The position numbers and the translations under genes are program-made. From JBIOXB01 sp050732395 (GTDB lineage Bacteria; Zhuqueibacterota; Zhuqueibacteria; Zhuqueibacterales; Zhuqueibacteraceae), in NCBI GenBank assembly GCA_050732395.1, contig JBOHQX010000332.1, forward strand, positions 8,020 through 72,019: 64,000 bases of DNA, read 5' to 3'. Below the pieces are notes generated by a model. The model was not told the origin of the DNA, ran no database searches, and worked only from the letters and a program-made list of their open reading frames with translations. Positions 1-8,025 of this stretch are shown here, one piece after another. Position 1 is the stretch's first letter, and each line of letters begins with the position of its first letter.

Positions 1-2
1 GC

Positions 3-512
3 AGTTTCGACGACAAGATGGTGTCGCTGCAAGTCGACGGACTGCGAGATCTTGATCCGGCACTGGCAGTCTATCTTGTGGACGTAGAGCTGAATTACAA
101 ACAGAATCTCCGCGAACGGGTGGTTTATGAGTATCAAGCCCGCGGCACAGGCAGGCCCAGACAGTTGAGCCTGGTTGCCGGAAACGCGGAGTATGTTTCG
201 GCTGAAACGGCGAATGTCGAGGGCGTGCCGCTTGACTACGTGCTGGAACAAAATTTCCCCAACCCGTTTAATCCCGAAACTGCGCTTCGTTTTGGCTTGC
301 CGCGCGCGAGTGTCGTAAACCTCAAGATATACGATCTCACTGGCCGTGAAGTCGCGACCGTGCTTGAAACTGCAGAGCTGCCTGCAGGCCGGCACCAACG
401 CGTGTGGAATGGACGCGATGCCCACGGCCGGCCGGTGGCAAGTTCGGTTTATTTTTGTCGATTGACCGTTGACAAGCACGTCAAGACGATAAAGTTGACG
501 GTGATGCGTTAA
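3..512 (+). CDS. Secreted protein, C-terminal part with FlgD-like (T9SS type A) sorting domain; 5' truncated by window edge
   Basis: The reading frame is open to the window edge, so this is the end of a longer gene; the first in-frame ATG at 18 is probably internal. After about 75 residues of unassigned sequence comes a linker and then a C-terminal module starting at 'LEQNFPNPFNPETAL'. It continues through 'YDLTGREVATVL' and 'WNGRDAHGRPV' to a basic end, 'KTIKLTVMR'. This pattern is typical of the FlgD-like Ig-fold tail that directs proteins to the cell surface by type IX secretion in Bacteroidetes-like bacteria. The function of the missing N-terminal part cannot be judged. Four other genes in the window have the same kind of tail. 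Confidence 0.85.
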   Translation, partial: SFDDKMVSLQVDGLRDLDPALAVYLVDVELNYKQNLRERVVYEYQARGTGRPRQLSLVAGNAEYVSAETANVEGVPLDYVLEQNFPNPFNPETALRFGLPRASVVNLKIYDLTGREVATVLETAELPAGRHQRVWNGRDAHGRPVASSVYFCRLTVDKHVKTIKLTVMR

Positions 513-805
513 TGCCCAAATAGTCGAATCTGTGCAGAAAAGCAAAAGCATTCATCCCACAAGGATGGGACAAAGTAGCGTAGGACCGCAAGCAAAATCT
601 TTGCGTGGTCTCTGCGTAATCTTTGCGCGAGACATAATTTCTGCACACAAAAAATAGATTCCATCCTCCCAGCATCTGGCAGGCAAGGCGATTTTGAGTA
701 AAGCGATTTGAGTCTTCAAATTCTTGACAGTGTGCCGGCAAAGTACGATATTGCGGTGATTGATTCTGGCTGGATCCCGTTTCTGTGAATGAAAGACTTC
801 TACTT
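513..805. other. Intergenic region with short direct repeats
   Basis: No convincing gene lies here. The ten-base word AATCTTTGCG occurs twice, near 596 and 628, inside a run of similar words of the type found in dispersed intergenic repeats. A weak five-base-pair hairpin (CATCC/GGATG) lies near 553-567. No clear promoter or terminator was identified. Confidence 0.4.
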
Positions 806-1072
806 ATGGAACTGAGAAAGAATTTGGTAACGATCATCGGCCTCATCGCTGCCACCTTGACCACGACTGCGTTCATTCCGCAAGTCGTCAAGAGCTGGAA
901 AAACAAATCTGCAAGAGATTTATCCCTGGGGATGTTCATACTCTTCTGTAGCGGCGTCTTGCTTTGGCTCATCTACGGCATTTTGAGCAAAGATGCCCCT
1001 ATTATCTTCAGCAACACCGTCACTCTTGTCCTATCGTTGACTATCATTATTTTGAAAATAAGATACGGCTGA
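806..1072 (+). CDS. SemiSWEET-like sugar transporter (MtN3/PQ-loop family)
   Basis: A small membrane protein of 88 residues from the ATG at 806, with three hydrophobic helices: residues about 6-22, 40-60 and 66-84. Helix one carries the PQ-loop signature 'FIPQVVKSWKNKSARDLS', characteristic of the SWEET/SemiSWEET fold. Bacterial SemiSWEETs are single three-helix units that dimerise in the inner membrane and move mono- or disaccharides down a gradient. The length matches the family. A GTG at 785 would add seven residues (MNERLLL), but the ATG start gives the usual short N-terminus. The substrate is unknown. It is not obviously co-transcribed with the EPS locus. Confidence 0.8.
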   Translation: MELRKNLVTIIGLIAATLTTTAFIPQVVKSWKNKSARDLSLGMFILFCSGVLLWLIYGILSKDAPIIFSNTVTLVLSLTIIILKIRYG

Positions 1073-1199
1073 AGGTTTTTGCTGGCTGAGTCGCCGGCGA
1101 TTGGAATTCGCACGCACTGCCCACCCGTCAAGCCTAACCTTGCCGGAACAGGCATGCGGCTCGACTTGTTTGCTGGAGTTCGATGAAAGTAGGCCTCGT

Positions 1200-2105
1200 A
1201 TGACTTTGAAACTGATAGCACTGTCCGGACTGAAGATCCTCGCCTTGACAATTGTCATGTTTTTGAGTTTTACAGTCGCGGCGGGTGTCGTCGGGGAGAT
1301 GGGGACCGCCGAGCAGCCGGCTGAACCGGCCACCGCGGCGCTTGCCTTGCTGGCGGTCTGCTTTCTGAATTCTGTTGTTCTTGGCTACCTCATTACACGC
1401 TCGCGTTGGGCCGGGTGGCGGTTGATGGCGACGATCTTTATCGTTTTCTATGGGGTGATGACCTTCATGGGACAAATCGAATCTGCAGTGTACATCACGC
1501 GACTGCCGGTGGGGATGTTGCCTCGCCTGTTTCTCATGGGATTGCTCATTGCCGCGCCCTTCGCGGTGCTCGCTGTGTTCATCCTGGGCAAGCACCGGCA
1601 CACAGCGCTGGATCAAGAATCAAAGCAAGGATCGATGATCCCATTTAAAGAATGGGCTTGGAAGATGGCGGTGCTTGCGATTGTTTACGTGACTTTGTAC
1701 TTCACCTTTGGCCATTTCATTGCCTGGCAAAGCCCGGCGGTACGCGAGTATTACGGCGGCACGGGCACGGGCAGCTTCTTTGCGCAAATGCGCACAACGC
1801 TGGGCGAGCGATTTTGGCTCCTGCCTTTCCAATTCTTACGCGGGCTCATGTGGATCCTGCTGGCATTGCCGGTCATTCGTATGTTGAGGGGGCAAAGGTG
1901 GGAAACGGCATTGGCGGTTGGGTTCTTGTTCTCTGTCGTGATGAACGCGCAACTCCTCTTGCCAAATCCCTTCATGCCGGAAGAAGTGCGGATCATGCAT
2001 TTGGTCGAAACGGCCACCTCGAACTTTATTTTTGGGGGATTGGTGGGCTGGATGCTTTCCGCCACCGGGAGTGAGGCGGTCGAGCTGGCGACCTCTCATG
2101 CATGA
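1200..2105 (+). CDS. Hypothetical multi-pass membrane protein
   Basis: A 301-residue protein with about seven or eight hydrophobic segments, including residues near 8-30, 45-65, 72-92, 108-130, 153-173, 210-228, 236-254 and 268-286. I do not recognise the family. The ATG at 1200 is preceded by AAAGTAGG as a possible ribosome binding site and directly starts a membrane helix; the longer frame from 1101 adds 33 non-hydrophobic residues and looks spurious. It contains no exosortase-type Cys-Arg-His motif. A long hairpin follows the stop codon. Confidence 0.6.
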   Translation: MTLKLIALSGLKILALTIVMFLSFTVAAGVVGEMGTAEQPAEPATAALALLAVCFLNSVVLGYLITRSRWAGWRLMATIFIVFYGVMTFMGQIESAVYITRLPVGMLPRLFLMGLLIAAPFAVLAVFILGKHRHTALDQESKQGSMIPFKEWAWKMAVLAIVYVTLYFTFGHFIAWQSPAVREYYGGTGTGSFFAQMRTTLGERFWLLPFQFLRGLMWILLALPVIRMLRGQRWETALAVGFLFSVVMNAQLLLPNPFMPEEVRIMHLVETATSNFIFGGLVGWMLSATGSEAVELATSHA

Positions 2106-2118
2106 TCCTTGAAATTGC

Positions 2119-2181
2119 CCAACGGATGGAAAAACGACCAACGGAAAATAAAAATCCGTTGGTCGTTTTTCCATCCGTTGG
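2119..2181. terminator. 27-bp perfect inverted repeat, probable bidirectional terminator
   Basis: The left arm (2119-2145) and right arm (2155-2181) are exact reverse complements over 27 bases, with a nine-base A-rich loop (2146-2154). The hairpin sits between the converging genes ending at 2105 (+) and 2268 (-). The stem is unusually long, and no T-run follows the right arm on the plus strand (an A-run does), so it is not a textbook Rho-independent terminator. It could also be a small dispersed repeat. Confidence 0.65.
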
Positions 2182-2267
2182 CAAAAAAAACTTTTAGAGT
2201 TTTCTCTAAGCTTTGCGGCCTAGGGACTTGCCGTGGCAGTACTCTTGATCGCAAATTGAAATTTGCG

Positions 2268-3680
2268 TTACGTGAGCATCTTCAAATTCTCCGGATCCCA
2301 CTGGACCACGCGCTTTTCGATATAGCTATTGTTGGTGAGCAGTGCCGGAGCGGCGGCGCGTAATCCGTAGGTGGCATCTTCCGTGACGGGCTTGCCGCCA
2401 CGAATGGCGTTGAAGAAATTGTGAAAATGATCCAAACGGTCGTCGTAGTCTTCGGGCGCTTTGTACTCGCTCGAGCCGTCGAGATGCGGGCGCTCCAAGG
2501 TCTTCGCCCTTTCCGTGCGGTATTGATCGGCAAATTGCTTTTGCACGTCGTTTGAAAAGGTACGCACCGAGTTATAGCCTTCCAACACGTCCTTCTCACC
2601 CTCTTGATAAATGCCTTGTTGCGCCACCTTGACGCCTCCCCAGTTGATCGTCATCGTGCCCTCGCTGCCGATGAAGCGAATGCCGGCCTCGCTGCCACTG
2701 CCGTCAATGAAATTCGTCGAAAGTGAAATCGTAAACGCCGGGTGGGTTTCCGTTTTTGGATAACTGTATAAACCCTGAATCACGTCGGGTGCGTCGCGGC
2801 CGTCCTTCCAATAGCGCAAACCGCCGGTGGCCATGATCTGCGTCGGTCCATTCGATCCCAACACATGATGAATGCCGGTGAAAAGATGCACGAACAAATC
2901 GCCCGGGATGCCGGTGCCGTAGTCCCAATAATTGCGCCACCTGAAAAAGCGCACGGGATCGAATGGATGTTTGGGTGCTTCACCGAGGAAACGGTCCCAA
3001 TCAATGGTCTGCGCGGAGGCATCCGGTGGAATGGAATATTGCCACGCGCCGATGGCCGAATTGCGTTTCCAACTGGCTTCCACCATGTTGAGCTCGCCGA
3101 TCGCGCCGGATTTGTACAGCTCTTTGGCTTTGTCGTAAATGAGCGAGCTGACGTACTGGCTGCCCACTTGTAAAACTTTTTTGGTTTTGCGCTGGGCCTC
3201 GATCACGCGCTGGCCCTCTTCCAGTTTTTGCACCATCGGTTTCTCACAATAAACGTGCTTGCCCGCTTGCATCGCATCGATGGCGGCTTTCGCATGCCAA
3301 TGATCCGGAGTGGAAACGATCACCGCGTCAACGTCAGAGCGGCTGAGAATCTCGCGATAATCGCGCGTCGTGAACACGTTCTTGCCAAAGACCTCGTTGG
3401 CGCGGACACGTCTGCCGTCATACAAGTCCGAGGCGGCGACCAGCTCGACGCCCGGCACTTGCAAAGCCGTCGTCGTGTCTATAAAACCGATGATGCCCAT
3501 GCCAATGGTGGCGAGGCGAATGCGATCGCTGGGCGCCAGGGGTTTGCTGTTGAGCTCGCGCAATGGTATCTCTTGAACGTTAGCCGCCAGTAGGGTTGGC
3601 ATTGCGCCGGCTGCCAACGCCGAGGTGGCAGCGCAATGCTTGAGAAAATCCCGGCGGGAATAACTTTTGGTGGTGAGCAT
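2268..3680 (-). CDS. Gfo/Idh/MocA family oxidoreductase with Tat signal
   Basis: A 470-residue protein. It begins with a twin-arginine signal (residues 1-35, 'YSRRDFLKHC' then a hydrophobic stretch and an Ala-rich cleavage region), so it is exported folded. Next is a Rossmann nucleotide-binding domain starting about residue 50 ('RLATIGMGIIGF', a variant glycine motif), with the family signature 'CEKPMVQK' and a C-terminal Gfo/Idh/MocA substrate domain. Such enzymes oxidise or reduce sugar hydroxyls with tightly bound NAD(P). The start at 3680 is supported by AAGGAG about ten bases upstream. It lies 134 bases downstream of the DUF1080 gene on the same strand, a pairing known from 3-keto-sugar pathways. 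The sugar substrate is not evident. Confidence 0.88.
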   Translation of the reverse strand: MLTTKSYSRRDFLKHCAATSALAAGAMPTLLAANVQEIPLRELNSKPLAPSDRIRLATIGMGIIGFIDTTTALQVPGVELVAASDLYDGRRVRANEVFGKNVFTTRDYREILSRSDVDAVIVSTPDHWHAKAAIDAMQAGKHVYCEKPMVQKLEEGQRVIEAQRKTKKVLQVGSQYVSSLIYDKAKELYKSGAIGELNMVEASWKRNSAIGAWQYSIPPDASAQTIDWDRFLGEAPKHPFDPVRFFRWRNYWDYGTGIPGDLFVHLFTGIHHVLGSNGPTQIMATGGLRYWKDGRDAPDVIQGLYSYPKTETHPAFTISLSTNFIDGSGSEAGIRFIGSEGTMTINWGGVKVAQQGIYQEGEKDVLEGYNSVRTFSNDVQKQFADQYRTERAKTLERPHLDGSSEYKAPEDYDDRLDHFHNFFNAIRGGKPVTEDATYGLRAAAPALLTNNSYIEKRVVQWDPENLKMLT

Positions 3681-3814
3681 GATCTTTTTCTCCTTAAATG
3701 TGGCTTTTAAATTGCAGATCAAAATTATCGCGGAGGTGATGACATTGGCAGATCTAACTGACTTGGCATTGTCGAGGCAAGGCCGCATCCATGAAATGTC
3801 ATGCTGAAGCCGGT

Positions 3815-4918
3815 TCAATTTGGGGCAACCTTCTTCGCCACCTCCTGTGTTCCGCCGATGTGGAATACGAAGCTGCGAGGATGCCCATTGGAGTCGAGAT
3901 CGAATTTTAAATCCACGGCGGATCTCTTCATGGAGAATTCACGCTCCGAATGCGCGACGATCTCGAACCAGCGATCGCCGTAAAAATTAGCCAGTAACTT
4001 ATCGCCCTCGCGCTTGATAGTAAAATCCCTGCCTGGACTCACTTCGTATCGGCCAGCGTACCGCTCGATCACCTGCGACGGCAAAGCGATCACTTGGCCC
4101 GCCAGATTGACCGGCGGATCGAGCTCGATCGGCTCAGGCAATTCCCGCAGCCAAATATTGCGATAACGTACCGGGCTGCCGTGATCCTGCAATGAAATGG
4201 GAAGCCTGTCGGGATGAGCCTGGTAAGGATTATACTCCAGCCAATTGGTCGGCCCCCATAGGGCAACGTTGTCCTGCACCAGCATTCCATTGTGCAGCAC
4301 CGTTAAGCGCGCCGGGCGCACGAGTTTGCCGTCGCCTGCAAAACGCGGCCGCCGAAAAATGATTTCAAAACTTTGCCACTCGCCCGGCGCCCGGCAGGCA
4401 TTGACCAGAGGCGGATACTGGCCATAGATGCCAGCGGCTTGACCGTCGGCATAGGTCTGGCTTTGATACGAATCGAGCACCTGCACCTCATACTGCCCCA
4501 TCAAATAAACGCCGCTGTTGCCCTGACTCTGTCCCTGGTCTTGTGCGCGTGTTGGCGCCGCCCATTCGACATGTAATTGCACGTCTCCCCAGCCCATCCT
4601 GGTTCGAATGTCACCGCTTTCTTTGCCGATCTCCATGTATCCATTTTCCACCTTCCATTTCGCCGGCTCTCCCTTCATATCGCTCCATTGAGAAAGATCT
4701 TTACCGTCGAATAGTATGGTCGCATCCGAGGGCGGCGGCGCAGATGAATCGTTTTTCGGCGGGGTAACAACCGGTGGGCGCGGCCGATTCATATCATGAA
4801 TTTTCCATTGCGAAACAGATTGCGCCCAGCCGTTGCCGTCGATGCACATCGTTGTAAGCATACTCATTGTTAGGGTATATCGGCACAGGCAAGGGAAGGG
4901 ACTGGTTTTATTGAACAT
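3815..4918 (-). CDS. DUF1080 (3-keto-glycoside hydrolase-like) secreted protein
   Basis: A 367-residue protein with a hydrophobic N-terminal segment ending near 'GWAQS', read as a signal peptide. The DUF1080 concanavalin-like domain (about 65-270) begins 'ILFDGKDLSQWS' and contains 'NSGVYLMGQYEVQVLDS'. DUF1080 members include 3-keto-disaccharide/3-keto-glucoside hydrolases that act after C3 oxidation by a Gfo/Idh-type enzyme, which fits the next gene. The last 70 residues ('RYAGRYEVSPGRDFTIKRE') form a separate small beta domain resembling DUF3471-type tails. The ATG at 4918 has GGAGAG upstream. This is the first gene of a two-gene minus-strand unit. Confidence 0.82.
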   Translation of the reverse strand: MFNKTSPFPCLCRYTLTMSMLTTMCIDGNGWAQSVSQWKIHDMNRPRPPVVTPPKNDSSAPPPSDATILFDGKDLSQWSDMKGEPAKWKVENGYMEIGKESGDIRTRMGWGDVQLHVEWAAPTRAQDQGQSQGNSGVYLMGQYEVQVLDSYQSQTYADGQAAGIYGQYPPLVNACRAPGEWQSFEIIFRRPRFAGDGKLVRPARLTVLHNGMLVQDNVALWGPTNWLEYNPYQAHPDRLPISLQDHGSPVRYRNIWLRELPEPIELDPPVNLAGQVIALPSQVIERYAGRYEVSPGRDFTIKREGDKLLANFYGDRWFEIVAHSEREFSMKRSAVDLKFDLDSNGHPRSFVFHIGGTQEVAKKVAPN

Positions 4919-5650
4919 GACGAGCTCTCCGTTGAAAAATTCATAGTTTGCCCTTGTTCAACTGCCGAAAACCGCGGTTCGATGCAGCCGCCATTTCCAC
5001 CGTGAGAAAAGGTTTTCAGCAGGTTTGCGCTCCGGTGCAGTTTTTCATAACAGTATAAGTGAAATCTTTGCGAAAAAAGCAAAACCTTTTGCGCGGAAGA
5101 GTGGAAAATACCCTGTTGCGGAATCAAAGCGGTCGAGGGCAAGAGCACAACGCTGTAGGGTGGGTATTATGAAGTTAGATGAAAAAACACGAAACGGTCT
5201 GACACTAGACCGAGACTGGAGAAACGATAGTTTTTCCAGGAATGCTAGCGCGTGAAGCTTGAGGTTGGGTGCGCCTTCCGCAACATGCTTTCATAGTAAG
5301 TAATTTAATGGTCGAACTTGGAGCAAACGGGGGGCACCATGCCTAAATATCATGATCTCAATCTTGTTCATCAAAATCAAGGTTAGAGAATCATTGCGAA
5401 GATTTTTCTTGCTGCGACAGAAGCTGACTGAAGAGCACTTTGCTGATGGGCTTGAACCAATATCGAACCACTAACCATATATAAAGCAAGATTTATGCCA
5501 TGAATCACCTCCAGTATTTATTGAAAATATACCTTCTTCCGTTAAAAAAATGCACAGGGGGAAGCGAAAAATTTTCGCACGGGCGGCGTGAAAACGAAAA
5601 AGCGGGCCTGTGAGCCAACGGCTCGCAACTTCGTTTTCCACTGCCACAAC
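4919..5650. other. Long non-coding region between divergent units; leader of the EPS locus
   Basis: About 730 bases between the minus-strand DUF1080 gene and the plus-strand NusG-like gene. Short open frames here (for example 5025-5255) show no family features and are judged non-coding. The region must hold the promoters of both units. The part from about 5260 to 5650 would form a long leader for the EPS transcript. I saw no unambiguous sigma-70 or sigma-54 promoter and no clear riboswitch. Confidence 0.4.
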
Positions 5651-6193
5651 ATGGTGATCATGTTTATGTCCGCCACACTGCGGGGTGAGAGCTGGTATGC
5701 GATCTATTGTATAAGCCGTCACGAACGTCAGGTTAACGAAAGGCTCAATGCCAAGGGGATCAGCACTTTCCTGGCGGAGGCTCTGATGCGGGTGCAATGG
5801 GGATCACGAATACGAAAGGTGAACAAGAACTTATTGCCTGGATACGTGCTGGTGCACGCGCAAATGGATCCAGACACGTACCTGAGGGCACTACAAACGC
5901 CGAGCGTCGTGAAATTTGTTGGGAATCCCTGGCCGAATCTTTCCTGGATTCCGGATGAGCAAGTCGATAGCTTACGTTTGTTGTTGGGGTCCGGCGAAAC
6001 TTTTTCGGAAACGCCCTACTGGAAATCCGGTGACCGCGTGGAGGTTATTGCCGGCCCGCTCATGGGCTTGAAAGGCCTGGTCGTGACCGGCGAAAGCCGC
6101 AGGCAACGCGTGATCGTTTCTCTAGATTTGTTGCAGCGCAGCCTGGCAGTCGAGGTTGACTCAGCAAACTTGAGAGCGCTGCGATCACCGTGA
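5651..6193 (+). CDS. NusG-like transcription antiterminator (UpxY/LoaP/RfaH type)
   Basis: About 180 residues. The NGN domain begins at 'SWYAIYCISRHERQV' and includes 'KNLLPGYVLVHAQM'; a KOW-type domain follows ('YWKSGDRVEVIAGPLMGLKG'). Specialised NusG paralogues of this size at the head of polysaccharide operons (UpxY in Bacteroides, RfaH in enterobacteria, LoaP in Firmicutes) bind elongating RNA polymerase and allow long operons to be read through. Its position immediately before the initiating sugar transferase fits that role. The start is uncertain: ATGs at 5651, 5660 and 5666 and a GTG at 5588 are possible; the NGN domain starts just after 5666 and no strong ribosome binding site separates them. 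Confidence 0.85.
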   Translation: MVIMFMSATLRGESWYAIYCISRHERQVNERLNAKGISTFLAEALMRVQWGSRIRKVNKNLLPGYVLVHAQMDPDTYLRALQTPSVVKFVGNPWPNLSWIPDEQVDSLRLLLGSGETFSETPYWKSGDRVEVIAGPLMGLKGLVVTGESRRQRVIVSLDLLQRSLAVEVDSANLRALRSP

Positions 6194-6235
6194 ATCGCCG
6201 CCTGATCCGATCGTGCTTCAATCAAAATATGCGAA

Positions 6236-6272
6236 GTTCCACGTGCACCGGAACTTGATAGCAATGTTCCGG
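6236..6272 (+). promoter_or_regulatory. Two mutually exclusive small hairpins, possible attenuator
   Basis: CCGGAAC (6248-6254) pairs perfectly with GTTCCGG (6266-6272) across an 11-base loop. Part of the same arm, GGAAC (6250-6254), can instead pair with GTTCC (6236-6240) across nine bases. The two structures cannot form together. They lie between the NusG-like gene and the sugar transferase. No T-run follows directly, so a regulatory role is only suggested. Confidence 0.3.
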
Positions 6273-6464
6273 TAGAGCATCATTTCGTAAAGTTGCATAG
6301 ATCTTACCCTGTTCATCATCGCTGCTCTTGCAGCAGATGGTGACGCGTCTTGTTACGTTAGGCGTCATCACTCAAGCAGCACAACACGGCAGCGGGAACA
6401 TGCGCTGGCGTTAAGGACGGCGGAGCTATTCCCCGACGATTCTTGGGAAAAAAGTGGGGCAGAA

Positions 6465-7202
6465 ATGGGCGTTCGTCTTTCCGACCTCATAGGGATGTGT
6501 CTGGCTCTGATAATTACCCTACCGTTTTTCTTGCTTATTCCAATTCTGATCAAGCTCGATTCACCCGGGCCGGTATTGTATCGCCAGGTGCGGACGGGTT
6601 GCAACCGGCGTCGCAGAGAGCGGCGCGTGCAGAATTTGCAGGTTGGGAAAGACCGTAGGCGCAGTCCCAGACGCGTAGGGAATGCCTTGGGCAAGCCGTT
6701 TACGATTTACAAATTTCGTACGATGGTAAAAGATGCGGAACGAAGAAGCGGTCCGGTTTGGGCCATGCGGGACGACCCGCGCATCACCAACCTCGGCCAC
6801 TGGTTGCGCTCGACGCATCTGGACGAGCTTCCGCAATTGTGGAACGTGCTCCGAGGCGACATGAGCCTGGTCGGGCCGCGCCCTGAGCGGCCCGAAATCA
6901 TAGCAAAGATCATTCATGAAATACCCGCTTATGAACAGCGCCTGTTGGCAAAGCCCGGCCTGACCGGCCTGGCCCAGGTTTGTTGGAAATATGATAGCAG
7001 CATGGAAGATGTTAGGAAAAAGCTTCAGTTAGATCTTCTGTATTTGGCCAGACAGACCTGGCATATGCGGCTGCGGATATTGATGTATACGATGATAAAA
7101 GCACTATCACCAGCCGCGACAATAGGCCTCGATATGCTGGCACCGGGCGTGAGGGCAAACGTGAAGTTGCCAACTTTGGAGCAGGTTGCGCAAAAGCAGT
7201 AG
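6465..7202 (+). CDS. Initiating sugar transferase (polyprenyl-phosphate hexose-1-phosphate transferase family)
   Basis: A 245-residue protein of the bacterial sugar transferase family (WbaP/PglC catalytic domain), which transfers a sugar-1-phosphate to undecaprenyl phosphate as the first step of repeat-unit assembly. A hydrophobic helix (about 8-32) anchors it in the inner membrane. Conserved features are 'KFRTM' (83-87), 'LDELPQLWNVLRGDMSLVGP' with Asp120-Glu121, and 'RPE'. An Arg-rich insertion of about 30 residues ('CNRRRRERR', 'KDRRRSPRR') lies between the membrane helix and the 'KFRTM' block. It lacks the extra N-terminal membrane domain of WbaP. GTGGGG upstream may be its ribosome binding site. 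Confidence 0.92.
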   Translation: MGVRLSDLIGMCLALIITLPFFLLIPILIKLDSPGPVLYRQVRTGCNRRRRERRVQNLQVGKDRRRSPRRVGNALGKPFTIYKFRTMVKDAERRSGPVWAMRDDPRITNLGHWLRSTHLDELPQLWNVLRGDMSLVGPRPERPEIIAKIIHEIPAYEQRLLAKPGLTGLAQVCWKYDSSMEDVRKKLQLDLLYLARQTWHMRLRILMYTMIKALSPAATIGLDMLAPGVRANVKLPTLEQVAQKQ

Positions 7203-7229
7203 TGCCCATTCCTCGCATCCTTTGATCAC

Positions 7230-8009
7230 ATGACGCCGAACCCTCTCAACAACCTCCACGCGCCGGCTATTGTTTTTCTAGCTGCGCTGACTTGCCTGGG
7301 CAACTGGCATAATGCCTTCGCCCAGACCGACGACCAAAACTCTGCGAGCGCCGTGAGGATTGTTTCAAAGCCATCCGGGGCCACGGTCGACTTGAGGGGA
7401 GAACACGAATTCAAGGGAAAAACACCCTTTATCTTGCCCTACCAATTATCTGGAAAGTATCGCATCGAAGCCAGCCGCCCCGGCTATGAAACCACAGCTT
7501 GGGAATATACTTTCGCAGCACAAAGACCGGGGCTCTTGAATCTGAAGCTACAAGCAAAGAGGCCGTCGAAAGCACTCTATCGCTCTCTTATTTTACCTGG
7601 ATGGGGACAGTATTATTCCGGCAAGAAGCTTTGGGGAACCTTGTTCTGTGGTCTCACGGCGGCGAGCACTCTGGCTTATGGACTAAATGAGGCTGACTAC
7701 GGAGATGCGCAAGACCAGCATCGCGGGGCCTTGAAGCAATTCAATATTGCCGTTGTCTCCGGGACGAATGACGATCAACGAGCGGCTTTGGCGGAATTGA
7801 ACACGGCGTTGCGGACGCTCAATTCTTCCGAAAGGTCAAGAAACAGGGCCTTTCTCGTTCTGGGCGCAATCTGGGCGTTCAGCGCGATCGAGAGCGTTGT
7901 ACTATTTCCGAGGCAAGCACCGCAAATTCGTGTGGGCGGGACCCTCGACCTGAGCCAGCGTGAGCAAGCGGCTGAGCTCAAGCTAACCATGAAACTTGCA
8001 ATAGACTAA
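7230..8009 (+). CDS. PEGA-domain protein with DUF5683-like membrane region
   Basis: 259 residues: a signal peptide ending near 'NAFAQ', then a PEGA-like surface domain (about 40-105: 'SKPSGATVDLRG', 'YRIEASRPGYET'). A region beginning 'RSLILPGWGQYYSGKK' (about 113-240) resembles DUF5683 and has hydrophobic stretches near 130-150 and 205-225. PEGA domains are small beta domains found in envelope proteins. The role in the EPS locus is unknown; the next gene, 16 bases downstream, also encodes an envelope protein. Confidence 0.65.
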   Translation: MTPNPLNNLHAPAIVFLAALTCLGNWHNAFAQTDDQNSASAVRIVSKPSGATVDLRGEHEFKGKTPFILPYQLSGKYRIEASRPGYETTAWEYTFAAQRPGLLNLKLQAKRPSKALYRSLILPGWGQYYSGKKLWGTLFCGLTAASTLAYGLNEADYGDAQDQHRGALKQFNIAVVSGTNDDQRAALAELNTALRTLNSSERSRNRAFLVLGAIWAFSAIESVVLFPRQAPQIRVGGTLDLSQREQAAELKLTMKLAID

Positions 8010-8025
8010 TTTCGAGCTTTCGTTC

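Noticed and set aside
5268..5281. GG-N10-GC spacing resembling a sigma-54 promoter
   Set aside because: Only the GG and GC dinucleotides fit; neither the -24 CACG nor the -12 TT is present, and the site is about 380 bases from the gene. Such matches are expected by chance.
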